From Firmicutes bacterium ADurb.Bin182 (lineage in GTDB: Bacteria; Bacillota; Clostridia; Christensenellales; CAG-138): a stretch of DNA of 64,000 nt. Below, one piece after another: positions 1-7,917 of this stretch. The DNA lies in the NCBI GenBank assembly GCA_002070205.1, contig MWCU01000035.1:62001-126000 (forward strand), in the 5' to 3' direction. Every line of letters starts with the position of its first letter. Positions within the stretch are counted from its first letter, which is position 1. The translations under genes were made by a program, and so were the position numbers. A model generated the notes under the pieces. The model was not told the DNA's origin. It saw nothing but the letters and a program-made list of their open reading frames with translations, and searched no databases.

Positions 1-38
1 CGGTGCTCGCCGTCAATGAGGGGGGCGGCGGAATATGA
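1..38 (+). CDS. prpC: C-terminal end of a PP2C-type Ser/Thr phosphatase (partial)
   Basis: Only the last codons are inside the window: from base 3 the frame reads V-L-A-V-N-E-G-G-G-G-I and stops at TGA 36-38, which overlaps the prkC start as ATGA. The V-L-A-V string resembles the last beta strand of PP2C phosphatases (the DNITV... region). PrpC normally sits directly upstream of PrkC and reverses its phosphorylations, so the call rests mostly on context. The body of the gene lies outside the window. Confidence 0.5.
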   Translation, partial: VLAVNEGGGGI

Positions 39-1897
39 TAGGAACAGTTCTTGCCGGCAAATACAGGCTGGATTCTCTTATAGGCACCGGAGGAATGGCA
101 AATGTTTATAAAGCCTTTTGCATTCCGGAGCAGAAGACAGTAGCAGTTAAGATACTCAAAGACGAGTACAAAGAAGACGCGGAGTTCGTTCGCCGCTTTA
201 AGCTTGAGGCAAAAGCGGTGCTCGCGTTATCGCACGAGAATATCGTTCGCTCATACGATGTGGGCGAGGACCTGGGCTGTTACTATATTGTTCTTGAATA
301 TGTTGAAGGTATAACCCTTAAGGATTCGATTCAAAAAGAAGGCGGGCTCAGCCCTAAGGACGCTGTGAGCATCGCCTGCCAGATGCTTGACGCCCTTTCT
401 CACGCGCATGAAAAAGGAATCATTCACAGGGATGTGAAGCCGCAGAATGTTATTGTAAACAAACGCGGGAAGGCGAAGCTTGCCGATTTCGGCATAGCAA
501 GGGACGTGACCGGGTCGACTCGTACGTTTGCGGGAGCAAATGTGCTTGGCTCCGTTCATTATCTGTCTCCCGAGCAGGCAAAGGGAGAACAGGCGCACAT
601 TGAAAGCGATATTTATTCCATGGGGATAACCCTATATGAAATGCTGACGGGCAGCGTTCCTTTCGTAGGGGAAACGCCGGTATCAATAGCGCTCAAACAT
701 CTGAACGAAGAAATCCCGGCCCCGCTGAGCGTCGACCCGACTCTTCCGAGGTCGCTCAGCGATATTGTTGTCAAGGCTTCATCGAAGGATCCCGCGCTTA
801 GATACCACAGCGCAAAAGATATGCGCCATGATTTGATTCGTTCGCTCAAGGAGCCGAACGGTACTTTTGCCGTAATTCGTAAAAAGGCGGAACCGAAGCC
901 GAAAAAAAGAAGAGCATCGCATGTTTGGAATATAGGGTTGTTGACGATGGTTGCGCTCGGTATGTTCGCTGTCATGTTTTTTCTGGGCCGCTCCCTGCTT
1001 GAGCGGGAGCCCTCGGATATGACGGAACGGGTGCCGAAACTGGTGGAAAAAACCTTGGAGGAGGCAGAAGAATTCGCAAAGCTGCGCGGGGGCTTCATCG
1101 TTCAGGTTGAGGACTGGGTTCCGAGCGATGATTATGAAAGCGGGGTAATTATTTCTCAGGTGCCGCCTGCCGGCGAAAAAGGCGTTAAAGGGGACGTTAT
1201 CAGCGTCGTGGTATCGAGCGGTAATAACAACGCGCTCGTTCCGGACCTTTTCGGAGCTTCGCTTGCGGACGGTCTTATGCTCATCGACCAGGCGGATTTG
1301 GTTCAGGGGGAAGTAGTATATCAGGCAAGCGAATATCCCGAGGGAACTATATTCCGTCAAAACCCGCCGCCGGATACGCTTGTGGTAAGGGGAGACGAAG
1401 TCGATATTTGGATAAGCGGAGATCCCGGCCGTAACTTCGAGATGCCCATCCTCATTGACAATCAGCTAGAAGACGCGCTCAAAGTGCTTGAAGAACGGCA
1501 GTTTGCTCATGTGCTTATAAGGGAACAGATGCCAAAAGAAGGAGCCCCCCCCGCGAAAGAGGACACGGTCATACTGCAGTCTCCTTCAGCCGGGATCACG
1601 GTAACGAATAAATCCAACGTGGAAATAACGGTTCAGAGAATATTTAAAGGTCCTTTCGGCGCGGACGTGGCGTTCAACGTTGATATCCCGAACAATGATA
1701 CGCCTGTGATGGTAACGCTTCTGCTTAAGGACTCTGTGGAACTTGTTCTTTACGAAGGGGTCTTGCCGGAAGGCGAACAGCAGCCGGTTTCATTCAGCGC
1801 TTTGGTCAGGCAGGGGGGCGAATTCGATACGATTTTATACGTAAACGGAGAAGAAGTCCGCAGAACTGTGATAAACTATACATACAAGGGTTTTTGA
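35..1897 (+). CDS. prkC: PASTA-domain Ser/Thr protein kinase PrkC
   Basis: Membrane Hanks-type kinase (620 aa) that senses muropeptides or lipid II through extracellular PASTA repeats and controls cell wall growth and spore germination in Firmicutes. Seen: glycine-rich loop GTGGMA near residue 18, Lys in AVKIL, catalytic loop HRDVKPQN, DFG, and APE-like SPEQ, forming a kinase domain over about 1-270. A basic juxtamembrane stretch leads to one membrane helix at about 297-320. Three PASTA units follow (about 332-400, 401-469, 470-535), then an extra C-terminal domain of about 80 residues that looks Ig-like. The ATG overlaps the upstream stop as ATGA, so it is translationally coupled to prpC. 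rsgA and rpe follow in the same direction, the usual Firmicute order. Confidence 0.95.
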   Translation: MIGTVLAGKYRLDSLIGTGGMANVYKAFCIPEQKTVAVKILKDEYKEDAEFVRRFKLEAKAVLALSHENIVRSYDVGEDLGCYYIVLEYVEGITLKDSIQKEGGLSPKDAVSIACQMLDALSHAHEKGIIHRDVKPQNVIVNKRGKAKLADFGIARDVTGSTRTFAGANVLGSVHYLSPEQAKGEQAHIESDIYSMGITLYEMLTGSVPFVGETPVSIALKHLNEEIPAPLSVDPTLPRSLSDIVVKASSKDPALRYHSAKDMRHDLIRSLKEPNGTFAVIRKKAEPKPKKRRASHVWNIGLLTMVALGMFAVMFFLGRSLLEREPSDMTERVPKLVEKTLEEAEEFAKLRGGFIVQVEDWVPSDDYESGVIISQVPPAGEKGVKGDVISVVVSSGNNNALVPDLFGASLADGLMLIDQADLVQGEVVYQASEYPEGTIFRQNPPPDTLVVRGDEVDIWISGDPGRNFEMPILIDNQLEDALKVLEERQFAHVLIREQMPKEGAPPAKEDTVILQSPSAGITVTNKSNVEITVQRIFKGPFGADVAFNVDIPNNDTPVMVTLLLKDSVELVLYEGVLPEGEQQPVSFSALVRQGGEFDTILYVNGEEVRRTVINYTYKGF

Positions 1898-1910
1898 ACG
1901 GGAAATCGAA

Positions 1911-2786
1911 GTGAAAGGATTGGTTTTAAAGGGAATAGGCGGCTTTTATACGGTTTGGACTCCCGAAGGCGAAATCGTATGCAAGGCGCGCGGCCGCTTC
2001 AGGCTGGACGGAATCACACCCGTTGCCGGGGATGAAGTGGAATATGAAAAGGAAGATAGCCAAGGCCGGATAGTGTCCGTATTGCCTCGCAAAAACGCTT
2101 TGATCCGCCCCTGTGTCGCGAATATAGACAGGCTGGCGATCGTTATCACCGCGTCATCGCCGAGACCTGATTTGCTTCTTGTGGATAAACTGATGCTACA
2201 GGCCTATATGCTTTCGATAGAGCCCATGCTCGTAATAAACAAGATCGACGAAAGGGATTGTGAACTGTTCAATTCCGTTTCGGAGCAGTATGAGGCTGCC
2301 GGATGCATGATGCTTGCCGTATCGACTTATTCCGGCGAGGGCATGGATAAACTTCGCGGGATGCTTGCCGGCAAAACGACCTGCTTTGCGGGGCAGAGCG
2401 CGGTCGGCAAGTCCTCCATTCTCAACTTTCTCATACCGTCCCTTAACCTTGATGTGGATACGCTGGTATCAAGGGCGGACAGGGGGAAGCAAACGACGCG
2501 GCACGCCGAATTGTGGCTTATCGATAACGGAGGAGCCGTATTGGATACGCCCGGTTTTTATCTTTTAGACATTGATGCGCTCGAGCCTGAAAAACTGGGG
2601 GAGTATTATCCCGAAATGCGCAGCCATATCCGGGATTGTCGTTTTTGCGAGTGTCTTCATGATACAGAGCCTGGCTGCGCCGTAAAACCGCTTATTGCGC
2701 AAGGAAAGCTGTCACAGGGCCGTTACGAACGGTATCTGGAGCTTCTGGAATATTTTAAAACATTGAGGAGACGTCGTTATGATTAA
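1911..2786 (+). CDS. rsgA: Ribosome small subunit-dependent GTPase RsgA
   Basis: Late 30S assembly GTPase (291 aa, normal length). It has the circularly permuted G domain of the family: NKID (G4) near residue 109 comes before the P-loop GQSAVGKSS at about 160-168 and DTPG at about 211. An N-terminal OB fold covers about 1-65, and a C-terminal zinc knuckle has Cys-x-x-Cys, His and Cys (CRFCECLHDTEPGC). The start is GTG, 13 bases after the prkC stop, with only a weak purine-rich site. It overlaps rpe by 8 bases, so the pair is probably co-translated. Confidence 0.95.
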   Translation: MKGLVLKGIGGFYTVWTPEGEIVCKARGRFRLDGITPVAGDEVEYEKEDSQGRIVSVLPRKNALIRPCVANIDRLAIVITASSPRPDLLLVDKLMLQAYMLSIEPMLVINKIDERDCELFNSVSEQYEAAGCMMLAVSTYSGEGMDKLRGMLAGKTTCFAGQSAVGKSSILNFLIPSLNLDVDTLVSRADRGKQTTRHAELWLIDNGGAVLDTPGFYLLDIDALEPEKLGEYYPEMRSHIRDCRFCECLHDTEPGCAVKPLIAQGKLSQGRYERYLELLEYFKTLRRRRYD

Positions 2787-3426
2787 AATCGCACCTTCAA
2801 TTTTGGCAGCAGACTGCTCGGAACTCGGCAATGCGGTAAGAGCCGCGGAGAGCTGGGGAGCGGATATGATCCATTTCGATGTAATGGACGGGCATTTTGT
2901 TCCCGATATTTCATTCGGCCCGAATTCACTGGCCGCTGTGAAAAAGCATACTTCGCTGCCTGTTGACGTTCATCTTATGGTGGAGAATCCTTCCGATTGG
3001 GTCAAACCGTTCGTTGATGCGGGCGCGGACATAATCACGTTTCATGTGGAAGCGGACAGGCATGTTCACAGGACGCTTCAATCCATAAAAGATTCGGGCA
3101 TTAAAGCGGGTGTAGTGCTGAACCCCGCGACTGCTTTGAACGAGCTTCAATACGTTATTGACAGCTGTGACATGATCCTGCTTATGAGCGTGAATCCGGG
3201 GTGGGGCGGGCAGCAGTTCATACCTGCCGTATTGGATAAAATACGCGGTCTCAAGCAAATGGTAAAGGCCCGGGGGCTTAATCCCGATATAGAAGTGGAC
3301 GGGGGAGTCAATACGCAAACCGCAAAGCAGTGCGTCGAAGCGGGTGCAAACGTGCTGGTTGCCGGCAGCGCGGTATTTCATGCGATCGATCCGGCTTCAG
3401 TCATTGCCTCGATGAGGAGGCCGTAA
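2779..3426 (+). CDS. rpe: Ribulose-phosphate 3-epimerase
   Basis: Interconverts ribulose 5-phosphate and xylulose 5-phosphate in the pentose phosphate pathway. The 215-residue TIM barrel has the family landmarks: N-terminal APSILAADCS, metal-site HFDVMDGHFVP, HLMVE, the loop MSVNPGWGGQ and the C-terminal EVDGGVN and AGSAVF phosphate-binding elements. The start ATG lies inside rsgA, preceded by GAGGAG within the rsgA coding sequence. It is the last gene of the prpC-prkC-rsgA-rpe run. No thiamine pyrophosphokinase gene follows, although one often does in Bacilli. Confidence 0.96.
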   Translation: MIKIAPSILAADCSELGNAVRAAESWGADMIHFDVMDGHFVPDISFGPNSLAAVKKHTSLPVDVHLMVENPSDWVKPFVDAGADIITFHVEADRHVHRTLQSIKDSGIKAGVVLNPATALNELQYVIDSCDMILLMSVNPGWGGQQFIPAVLDKIRGLKQMVKARGLNPDIEVDGGVNTQTAKQCVEAGANVLVAGSAVFHAIDPASVIASMRRP

Positions 3427-3495
3427 AAACGTATAAAAAGGAATGCTGCCCGTGATGCGAAAAGAATTTTTGCGTGTGTCCTGAAGGTCTGGCGC

Positions 3496-4026
3496 TTATT
3501 GCTTGTCAAGAAGTTGATTTAGGGCAAACGTATAGACGGATTCCGCTTTGCTTTCCCAATTCTCGCATGCAAGCTTTGCGCAATCCCTGTCGGCCAGCAG
3601 CAGATTGATCTCCAGCAATACGGATGAGGTTTCCATCACTTTCAGGTTTACGATATAACCGCCGGAAGGAACGAGTGATGATGTTGCGGTAAATTGCGTT
3701 TCACGTCTGAGCTCTTCCCGGTTTTTTCCCGCAAACGAAGAAAGTTCTTCTCTGAAAGAACCGGGAAGCAGCGAGCTGAACATTAAAAGAGCTTCATTTG
3801 CCCGTTCGGTAAGCGTGTAGCCTTGTCCGAAAGGGCGGGGGATCGCCGCTATGAAGCCGTCCTCCTCAAGCTCTGCAAGGCAGGTCTGCAGATCAAAATA
3901 CTTTATCCAATTATTTGTAACGATTATATCGGAAAGCTTCGTTCGTGTCAGTTCAATGCCCAGTTCTTTGAGCAAAAACATCACGCAAAGCTTGTCTCTG
4001 GTCACTTCACAGGGGAAATAGGACAT
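3496..4026 (-). CDS. DUF4364 family winged-helix protein
   Basis: Protein of 176 aa matching the DUF4364 family known from many Clostridia. The N-terminal half (about 1-80) reads as a PadR/MarR-like winged helix with a wing near GQGYTLT, and the C-terminal half is a mixed alpha/beta domain of unknown role. A DNA-binding regulator is likely, but its target is unknown. I place the start at ATG 4024-4026 because GAGG sits 8 bases upstream; a GTG three codons earlier overlaps that site. It is transcribed divergently from the tRNA/6S cluster. Confidence 0.82.
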   Translation of the reverse strand: MSYFPCEVTRDKLCVMFLLKELGIELTRTKLSDIIVTNNWIKYFDLQTCLAELEEDGFIAAIPRPFGQGYTLTERANEALLMFSSLLPGSFREELSSFAGKNREELRRETQFTATSSLVPSGGYIVNLKVMETSSVLLEINLLLADRDCAKLACENWESKAESVYTFALNQLLDKQ

Positions 4027-4054
4027 AATAACCACCTCGAAATCGGATAAAGCT

Positions 4055-4083
4055 ATTATAACATAGGACAGGCATAAATGAAA
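4055..4083 (-). promoter_or_regulatory. Promoter of the DUF4364 gene
   Basis: On the minus strand TTTCAT (4083-4078), a 17-base spacer and TATAAT (4060-4055), with TGT just before the -10 giving an extended -10 element. It lies about 30 bases upstream of the start codon and is divergent from the tRNA promoter. Confidence 0.65.
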
Positions 4084-4090
4084 TTTTAGC

Positions 4091-4118
4091 TTGCAAAATC
4101 GACATGATAATGTATAAT
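4091..4118 (+). promoter_or_regulatory. Promoter of the tRNA-Val / 6S RNA / tRNA-Gln cluster
   Basis: TTGCAA (4091-4096), a 16-base spacer and a perfect TATAAT (4113-4118), 13 bases before the 5' end of tRNA-Val. A strong housekeeping sigma-A type promoter. Confidence 0.75.
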
Positions 4119-4131
4119 AGAAATTGCCCGA

Positions 4132-4208
4132 GGGGTTATAGCTCAGCTGGTCAGAGCGCTACGTTGACATCGTAGAGGTCGTTGGTTCGATCCCAACTAA
4201 TCCCACCA
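4132..4208 (+). tRNA. tRNA-Val (anticodon GAC)
   Basis: A 77-base cloverleaf with acceptor arms GGGGTTA and TAATCCC (one G-U pair), D arm GCTC/GAGC, and anticodon stem CTACG/CGTAG around loop TTGACAT, giving anticodon GAC. The T arm is GTTGG/CCAAC with TTCGATC, and the 3' CCA is encoded. Confidence 0.95.
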
Positions 4209-4209
4209 A

Positions 4210-4380
4210 TAAATCCTGAGGTGTTCGTCACGCTTTAGTTATAAACCCACAAAGTGACGTCGGGAGCACGGGTTGAAGGAGCCTAAGCCACCGCTTAAGC
4301 GGTAAGCTGAAGCCTGCACAGTGCACCCACCTGCCGAGAGGCGGGTGTTATAACAGAGGCGAACGGCACCATGGGATTGA
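4210..4380 (+). ncRNA. ssrS: 6S RNA-like (RNA polymerase-binding) transcript
   Basis: A non-coding stretch of about 170 bases lies between two tRNA genes. Its ends pair: AATCC, GGTG and TTCG at 4212-4227 match CGAA, CACC and GGATT at 4360-4378. Internal pieces resemble clostridial 6S RNA: CGGGAGCACGGGTTGAAGG in the 5' half, the palindromic CCGCTTAAGCGG, and CTGCCGAGAGGCGGG plus TAACAGAGGCGAA in the 3' half, which would form the long helix with a central bubble. 6S RNA sequesters sigma-A RNA polymerase in stationary phase. A covariance search with the 6S/SsrS model would settle it. Identification is by pattern and size only. Co-transcription with the flanking tRNAs, with release by tRNA processing, is my inference. 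Confidence 0.75.
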
Positions 4381-4395
4381 TTTACAAAAGATTAA

Positions 4396-4469
4396 TGCGG
4401 AATTGTGTAATGGTAGCACCTACGACTCTGACTCGTATTGTCTAGGTTCAAATCCTAGTTCCGCAGCCA
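4396..4469 (+). tRNA. tRNA-Gln (anticodon CTG)
   Basis: A 74-base cloverleaf with acceptor arms TGCGGAA and TTCCGCA. The first pair is U-A, as is usual for tRNA-Gln. The anticodon stem TACGA/TCGTA encloses loop CTCTGAC, giving anticodon CTG. The T loop is TTCAAAT, the discriminator is G and CCA is encoded. Confidence 0.94.
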
Positions 4470-4474
4470 GGAAT

Positions 4475-4498
4475 AAAGCCCCGTTTCCGGGGCTTTTT
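4475..4498 (+). terminator. Terminator after tRNA-Gln
   Basis: Stem AAGCCCCG/CGGGGCTT with a TTTC loop followed by a T tract. It ends the tRNA-Val/6S/tRNA-Gln transcript. The reverse complement is also terminator-like, so it may serve the convergent oxidoreductase gene. Confidence 0.88.
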
Positions 4499-4609
4499 GT
4501 ATTTCTGCATGCGATACTTGTTGGCCTTTAAGGAGTATTATCTTAACCGGTATTCAGCTTGCCCTAAGCTGAGAAATAAAAACGGGATTTTGTATTCAGC
4601 AAGGTTTTC

Positions 4610-5659
4610 TCATTGCCCGATGCTGCCCAATCCCGATTTCATAATCAATTGCCTTAAAAGCGGGTTGTACATCGCCGGGGACTTCAAATTTTTCAAGAAT
4701 ATATTCAGCTTGATGTCTTCTGCTTTTCGGTTATACCTGTCCAAAAATCCGTCGATTCCCTGCTCGAGACTCTGAGCCAGATATAATGAACTTCTTAAAG
4801 CATAGCTTATTCCCTCGGCGGAGCTCGGGCTTATCGCGCCCGCGGCTTCTCCCGTCAAAGCTATTTTATCCTTTCCCGCGCAAAACTGCGACGTCTTTTT
4901 GGGCCTGTTGATATATGCTCCTTCCGTTTTTATTCTGTTGCCGAAATGAAAGGTGCCGCTTAACTTTGTCTTTAACAGTTCGTGCTTATCCTTAGCGTTC
5001 TTACCCGGCCTGAGCGCGGTTCCGAACAACAGATAAGTCTCCTTAGGTATTATCCAGGAGTAAAAATCGCTTATCTCTTCATCGAAAATCGCCGTGAAAT
5101 AGGGTATCGGACTCACGCATTCGAACCGTTCCTGAATCGAAACGTATTTTTCGGGAGTATTTGTATCTTTGCGGATGCACTTTCTCACTATTGAATCTGC
5201 GCCGTCGGCGCCGACGATAATTCTTGTTTTTGCTGTTTCCTCCCGACCGTTGCGTATATACTTCACCTCATAACCACCCGGTACTTCAGCAAAACTTCTG
5301 AACAAAGCGCCGTATTTTCTGTCGACGCTTGGCGGAATCAATGAAATGAGCCAATTATCGAATTTCCCTCTGTCCATGTTAAAATAGAATCTTTGATATA
5401 TCCTTTCAAGACCGTTCGTTATGTCTATGGTTCTTACCGCAAAAAGCTGGGGATCGACCAACACGTCTTTGGGGATTCCCAATCCGAGTCTTGCTATCAT
5501 TTTCTGAGCATCGGGAGCCAGCAGCCCGCCGCAGCATTTTGAGCCGCCCGGTTTCTCGGGATCCCTTTTATCCATCAACAGAACCTTATACCTGTCCCCG
5601 ATGAGTCTGGCAAGGTTGGACCCTGCGGGTCCGGAGCCAACAATAACGATATCATACAT
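4610..5659 (-). CDS. FAD-dependent oxidoreductase, geranylgeranyl-reductase-like
   Basis: A 349-residue flavoprotein of the GG-reductase/PHBH-like superfamily. The Rossmann dinucleotide motif GSGPAGS is at residues 8-14, IIVGADGADS near 148-157 is the second FAD contact, and LTGEAAGAISPSSAEGISYA near 265-285 is the GD-like ribityl-binding motif. An early Cys pair (SKCCGGLL, about 40-47) is typical of clostridial members. The substrate is not predictable; the family includes prenyl-lipid saturases and halogenase relatives. It is monocistronic, starts at ATG with a GGAG site upstream, and is convergent with the tRNA cluster. Confidence 0.78.
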   Translation of the reverse strand: MYDIVIVGSGPAGSNLARLIGDRYKVLLMDKRDPEKPGGSKCCGGLLAPDAQKMIARLGLGIPKDVLVDPQLFAVRTIDITNGLERIYQRFYFNMDRGKFDNWLISLIPPSVDRKYGALFRSFAEVPGGYEVKYIRNGREETAKTRIIVGADGADSIVRKCIRKDTNTPEKYVSIQERFECVSPIPYFTAIFDEEISDFYSWIIPKETYLLFGTALRPGKNAKDKHELLKTKLSGTFHFGNRIKTEGAYINRPKKTSQFCAGKDKIALTGEAAGAISPSSAEGISYALRSSLYLAQSLEQGIDGFLDRYNRKAEDIKLNIFLKNLKSPAMYNPLLRQLIMKSGLGSIGQ

Positions 5660-5696
5660 AAGCGAGCTCCATAGATATTGAACTGTATTTTATAAA

Positions 5697-5725
5697 ATTA
5701 TATTCCGATTCCTATCGAATTTCAA
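5697..5725 (-). promoter_or_regulatory. Promoter of the FAD oxidoreductase gene
   Basis: On the minus strand TTGAAA (5725-5720), a 17-base spacer and TATAAT (5702-5697), about 38 bases upstream of the start codon. Confidence 0.75.
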
Positions 5726-5951
5726 TAAAAAATTGATGAAATGCAATAATGATTTATTGACAATTGATGAAAACCGATTCATAAGGAGTTCCGGTTCCGC
5801 CAGCCGGGCATTTCATCAGAGAGTTAAGCACCAGCCGCGGGCGCACTTTCATGCGTCTTCAGGTATCATAGAATTTTTAGCCGGTTTTCTCTAAATCGGC
5901 ATTTCATGGGACAAAATAAAGACGGAAATATAACCGGAAAGAAGAATAACG
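5726..5951. other. Intergenic stretch with no recognised feature
   Basis: The AT-rich first part belongs to the divergent oxidoreductase promoter region. The rest holds no convincing open frame, hairpin terminator or riboswitch, and I could not pick out a clear promoter for the AhpD-like gene. Confidence 0.5.
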
Positions 5952-6299
5952 ATGAACGATTATTTCGATAACTATGACTCTACGGAAAAAAACCTTGAAT
6001 ACCTGATGCACAATCACGGCGAAATCTATGAAGCTTATGAAAACTACGGCAGGCTGGTGCATGAAAAGGGCGGTCCGCTGGACGAAAAGACGCGCTGGCT
6101 CATTAAAGTCGCGTTATCCGCCTGCTGTCAATATGAAAACGCTTTAATAACGCATATATTGAAAGCCCAAAAAAGCGGCTGTACAAAAGAGGAGATAGAG
6201 CATGCCATCCTTTTGGTAGCACCGACGTCGGGATTTCCGAAAATGATGCACGGCCTGCTTCTGCTGCGTGATACCCTTGAAGCGGACCCTGTAAGCTGA
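5952..6299 (+). CDS. Carboxymuconolactone decarboxylase / AhpD-like protein without the CxxC pair
   Basis: A 115-residue all-helical CMD-fold protein. The family core is recognisable at about 50-95 (ENALITHILKAQKSGCTKEE, then a hydrophobic helix and SGFPKM). Peroxidase-active AhpD has Cys-x-x-Cys followed by His; here the aligned positions are not Cys, while the Glu and His of the E-x-x-x-x-x-H form remain. It therefore belongs to the subgroup without the redox disulfide, and its function cannot be assigned. It stands alone, 0.5 kb before the M20 peptidase gene, which has its own promoter. Confidence 0.78.
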   Translation: MNDYFDNYDSTEKNLEYLMHNHGEIYEAYENYGRLVHEKGGPLDEKTRWLIKVALSACCQYENALITHILKAQKSGCTKEEIEHAILLVAPTSGFPKMMHGLLLLRDTLEADPVS

Positions 6300-6391
6300 A
6301 AACCGGCTCAAGCGGCTATTATTATCGGGAATGATTCTTAATATAAATAATGTGTACGGAGCTGTCTGCTCTTCTTAACTCATGCCCAAAT

Positions 6392-6421
6392 TTGATTTAA
6401 GCATGCCTGTAATGCTATAAT
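6392..6421 (+). promoter_or_regulatory. Promoter of the AbgA-like gene
   Basis: TTGATT (6392-6397), an 18-base spacer and TATAAT (6416-6421), preceded by TGC (extended -10). About 50 bases upstream of the start codon. Confidence 0.7.
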
Positions 6422-6477
6422 TGGTAATATCGAAATCCGGTTACCGGCAGTTTTCCGTTCGATTCTTGGAGGAAAAA

Positions 6478-7776
6478 ATGAAGTTTGATCGTGTCGACAT
6501 GAACGCGCTTGAGCGCGAGCTGGTTTCGCTTCGAAGGGATATCCACCGTTATCCCGAGGCGGGATGGACTGAATTTCGCACATCGGCTCTGATAATCGAT
6601 GAGCTGCAGAAAACAGGTTTGCACGTTCGCTTCGGCGAATCGATCCACGTGAAGGATGAAATGTACGGAATGCCCTGCAGCGCTGCGCTTTATGAGTGTG
6701 AGAAACGAGCAAAAAGCGAATCGAGCAGGGCGGACCTTATCAAAGCTATGCACGGCGGCATTACCGGCTGCATAGCGGCCATAGAAGGCGGGCGTCCCGG
6801 GCCGACGGTAGGCATCAGAGTCGATATAGACTGCAACGAGGTGGAGGAAAGCAAAGGCCAAAGTCACAGGCCATTCAGGGAAGGCTTTCGCTCGGAGCAT
6901 GATAACCTTATGCATGCCTGCGGACATGACGCGCATGCGGCAATCGGGATAGGTGCGGCAAAGCTCATTCATGCTTATAAGGATAAGCTTAAAGGAAAGG
7001 TGATAATTGCGTTTCAGCCCGCGGAAGAGGGAGTCCGCGGCGCCGCAAGTCTCACAAAAGCGGGTCACTTTTCCGGCTGTGATTATTTTTTCGGCGTGCA
7101 CATAGGGCTCAATATGACTGAATCGGGCAGTGTTGCCGCAAGCAGCACAGGCTTTCTCGCGAGCACAAAAATGGATGTTATTTTCAAGGGTAAATCATCG
7201 CATGCGGGTTTGCGGCCGGAAGCAGGAAGGAACGCTCTTGCCGCCGCGGCAACCGCCGCGCTCAATCTGCTTGCAATCCCGCGCCATAGCGAAGGGGCAA
7301 GCCGTATAAACGTCGGCACGCTCAATGCCGGCACGGGCAGAAACGTGATACCGGAAAAAGCGGTTATGGCTATTGAAACAAGAGGCTCAACGGATGAAAT
7401 CAACTCGTATATGGAAACGTCCGCTAAAAGGATTTGCCGCAGCGCCGCCGATATGTACGGGTGCGAATTTGAGCATCGCTTTATGGGAAAATCCGGCACG
7501 ACAGTATGCGACGCTCCGCTTGTGGAAAAAACCATGGAAATCCTGCGCGACGTTGAAGGAATAAAAAGGGTAGTCAGAGAGACGGATTTCGGCTGCGGCG
7601 ATGACGTAACAACGATTATGAAAGACGTCCGGAAACATGGCGGTATGGCGACTGAAATCGTACTTGGAACACCGCTTTCAGCTCCGCATCATAACGGATG
7701 CTTTGATTTTGATGAAGCGGTTATCGGTATCGGCGCGAGGGTTTTGGCTTCACTCGCGATGGGCGTAAGCAATTAA
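6478..7776 (+). CDS. M20 family metallo-amidohydrolase, AbgA-like
   Basis: A 432-residue M20 peptidase/amidohydrolase. It follows E. coli AbgA (subunit A of p-aminobenzoyl-glutamate hydrolase) through its length: RRDIHRYPEAGWTEFRT at the N-terminus, GRPGPTVGIRVDID, the metal-site ACGHDAHAAIG, FQPAEEGVRGA with the Glu pair, HAGLRPEAGRNAL in the lid domain, GASRINVGTLNAGTGRNVIP, and C-terminal HHNGCFDFDE. AbgA-type enzymes split aryl- or acyl-amide bonds of glutamate conjugates; the true substrate here is unknown. The ATG at 6478 has a GGAGG site 6 bases before it, so I prefer it to a start 19 codons earlier. No AbgB partner or AbgT transporter is adjacent. Confidence 0.87.
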   Translation: MKFDRVDMNALERELVSLRRDIHRYPEAGWTEFRTSALIIDELQKTGLHVRFGESIHVKDEMYGMPCSAALYECEKRAKSESSRADLIKAMHGGITGCIAAIEGGRPGPTVGIRVDIDCNEVEESKGQSHRPFREGFRSEHDNLMHACGHDAHAAIGIGAAKLIHAYKDKLKGKVIIAFQPAEEGVRGAASLTKAGHFSGCDYFFGVHIGLNMTESGSVAASSTGFLASTKMDVIFKGKSSHAGLRPEAGRNALAAAATAALNLLAIPRHSEGASRINVGTLNAGTGRNVIPEKAVMAIETRGSTDEINSYMETSAKRICRSAADMYGCEFEHRFMGKSGTTVCDAPLVEKTMEILRDVEGIKRVVRETDFGCGDDVTTIMKDVRKHGGMATEIVLGTPLSAPHHNGCFDFDEAVIGIGARVLASLAMGVSN

Positions 7777-7796
7777 TGTAATAGGTCGTCGGAAAT

Positions 7797-7907
7797 AAAA
7801 AGGCATATTATAGCGTAGGTCGGTACGACAGATTTTCCGCGAGGCAGGAAACCGGGCTCTGCTTGTGAGACAGCGCTCGAAAAAATGGAAGCAAAATCCG
7901 CCTTTTT
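7797..7907. other. Structured-looking intergenic block closed by a long-range stem
   Basis: AAAAAGGC (7797-7804) can pair with GCCTTTTT (7900-7907) across about 95 bases that contain further short complementary runs and G-rich patches. The T tract of the 3' arm could act as a terminator for the upstream M20 gene. It might be a small RNA or another repeat family. I do not recognise it, and it does not resemble the neighbouring repeat at 7918. Confidence 0.35.
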
Positions 7908-7917
7908 AAAAAAGCAT

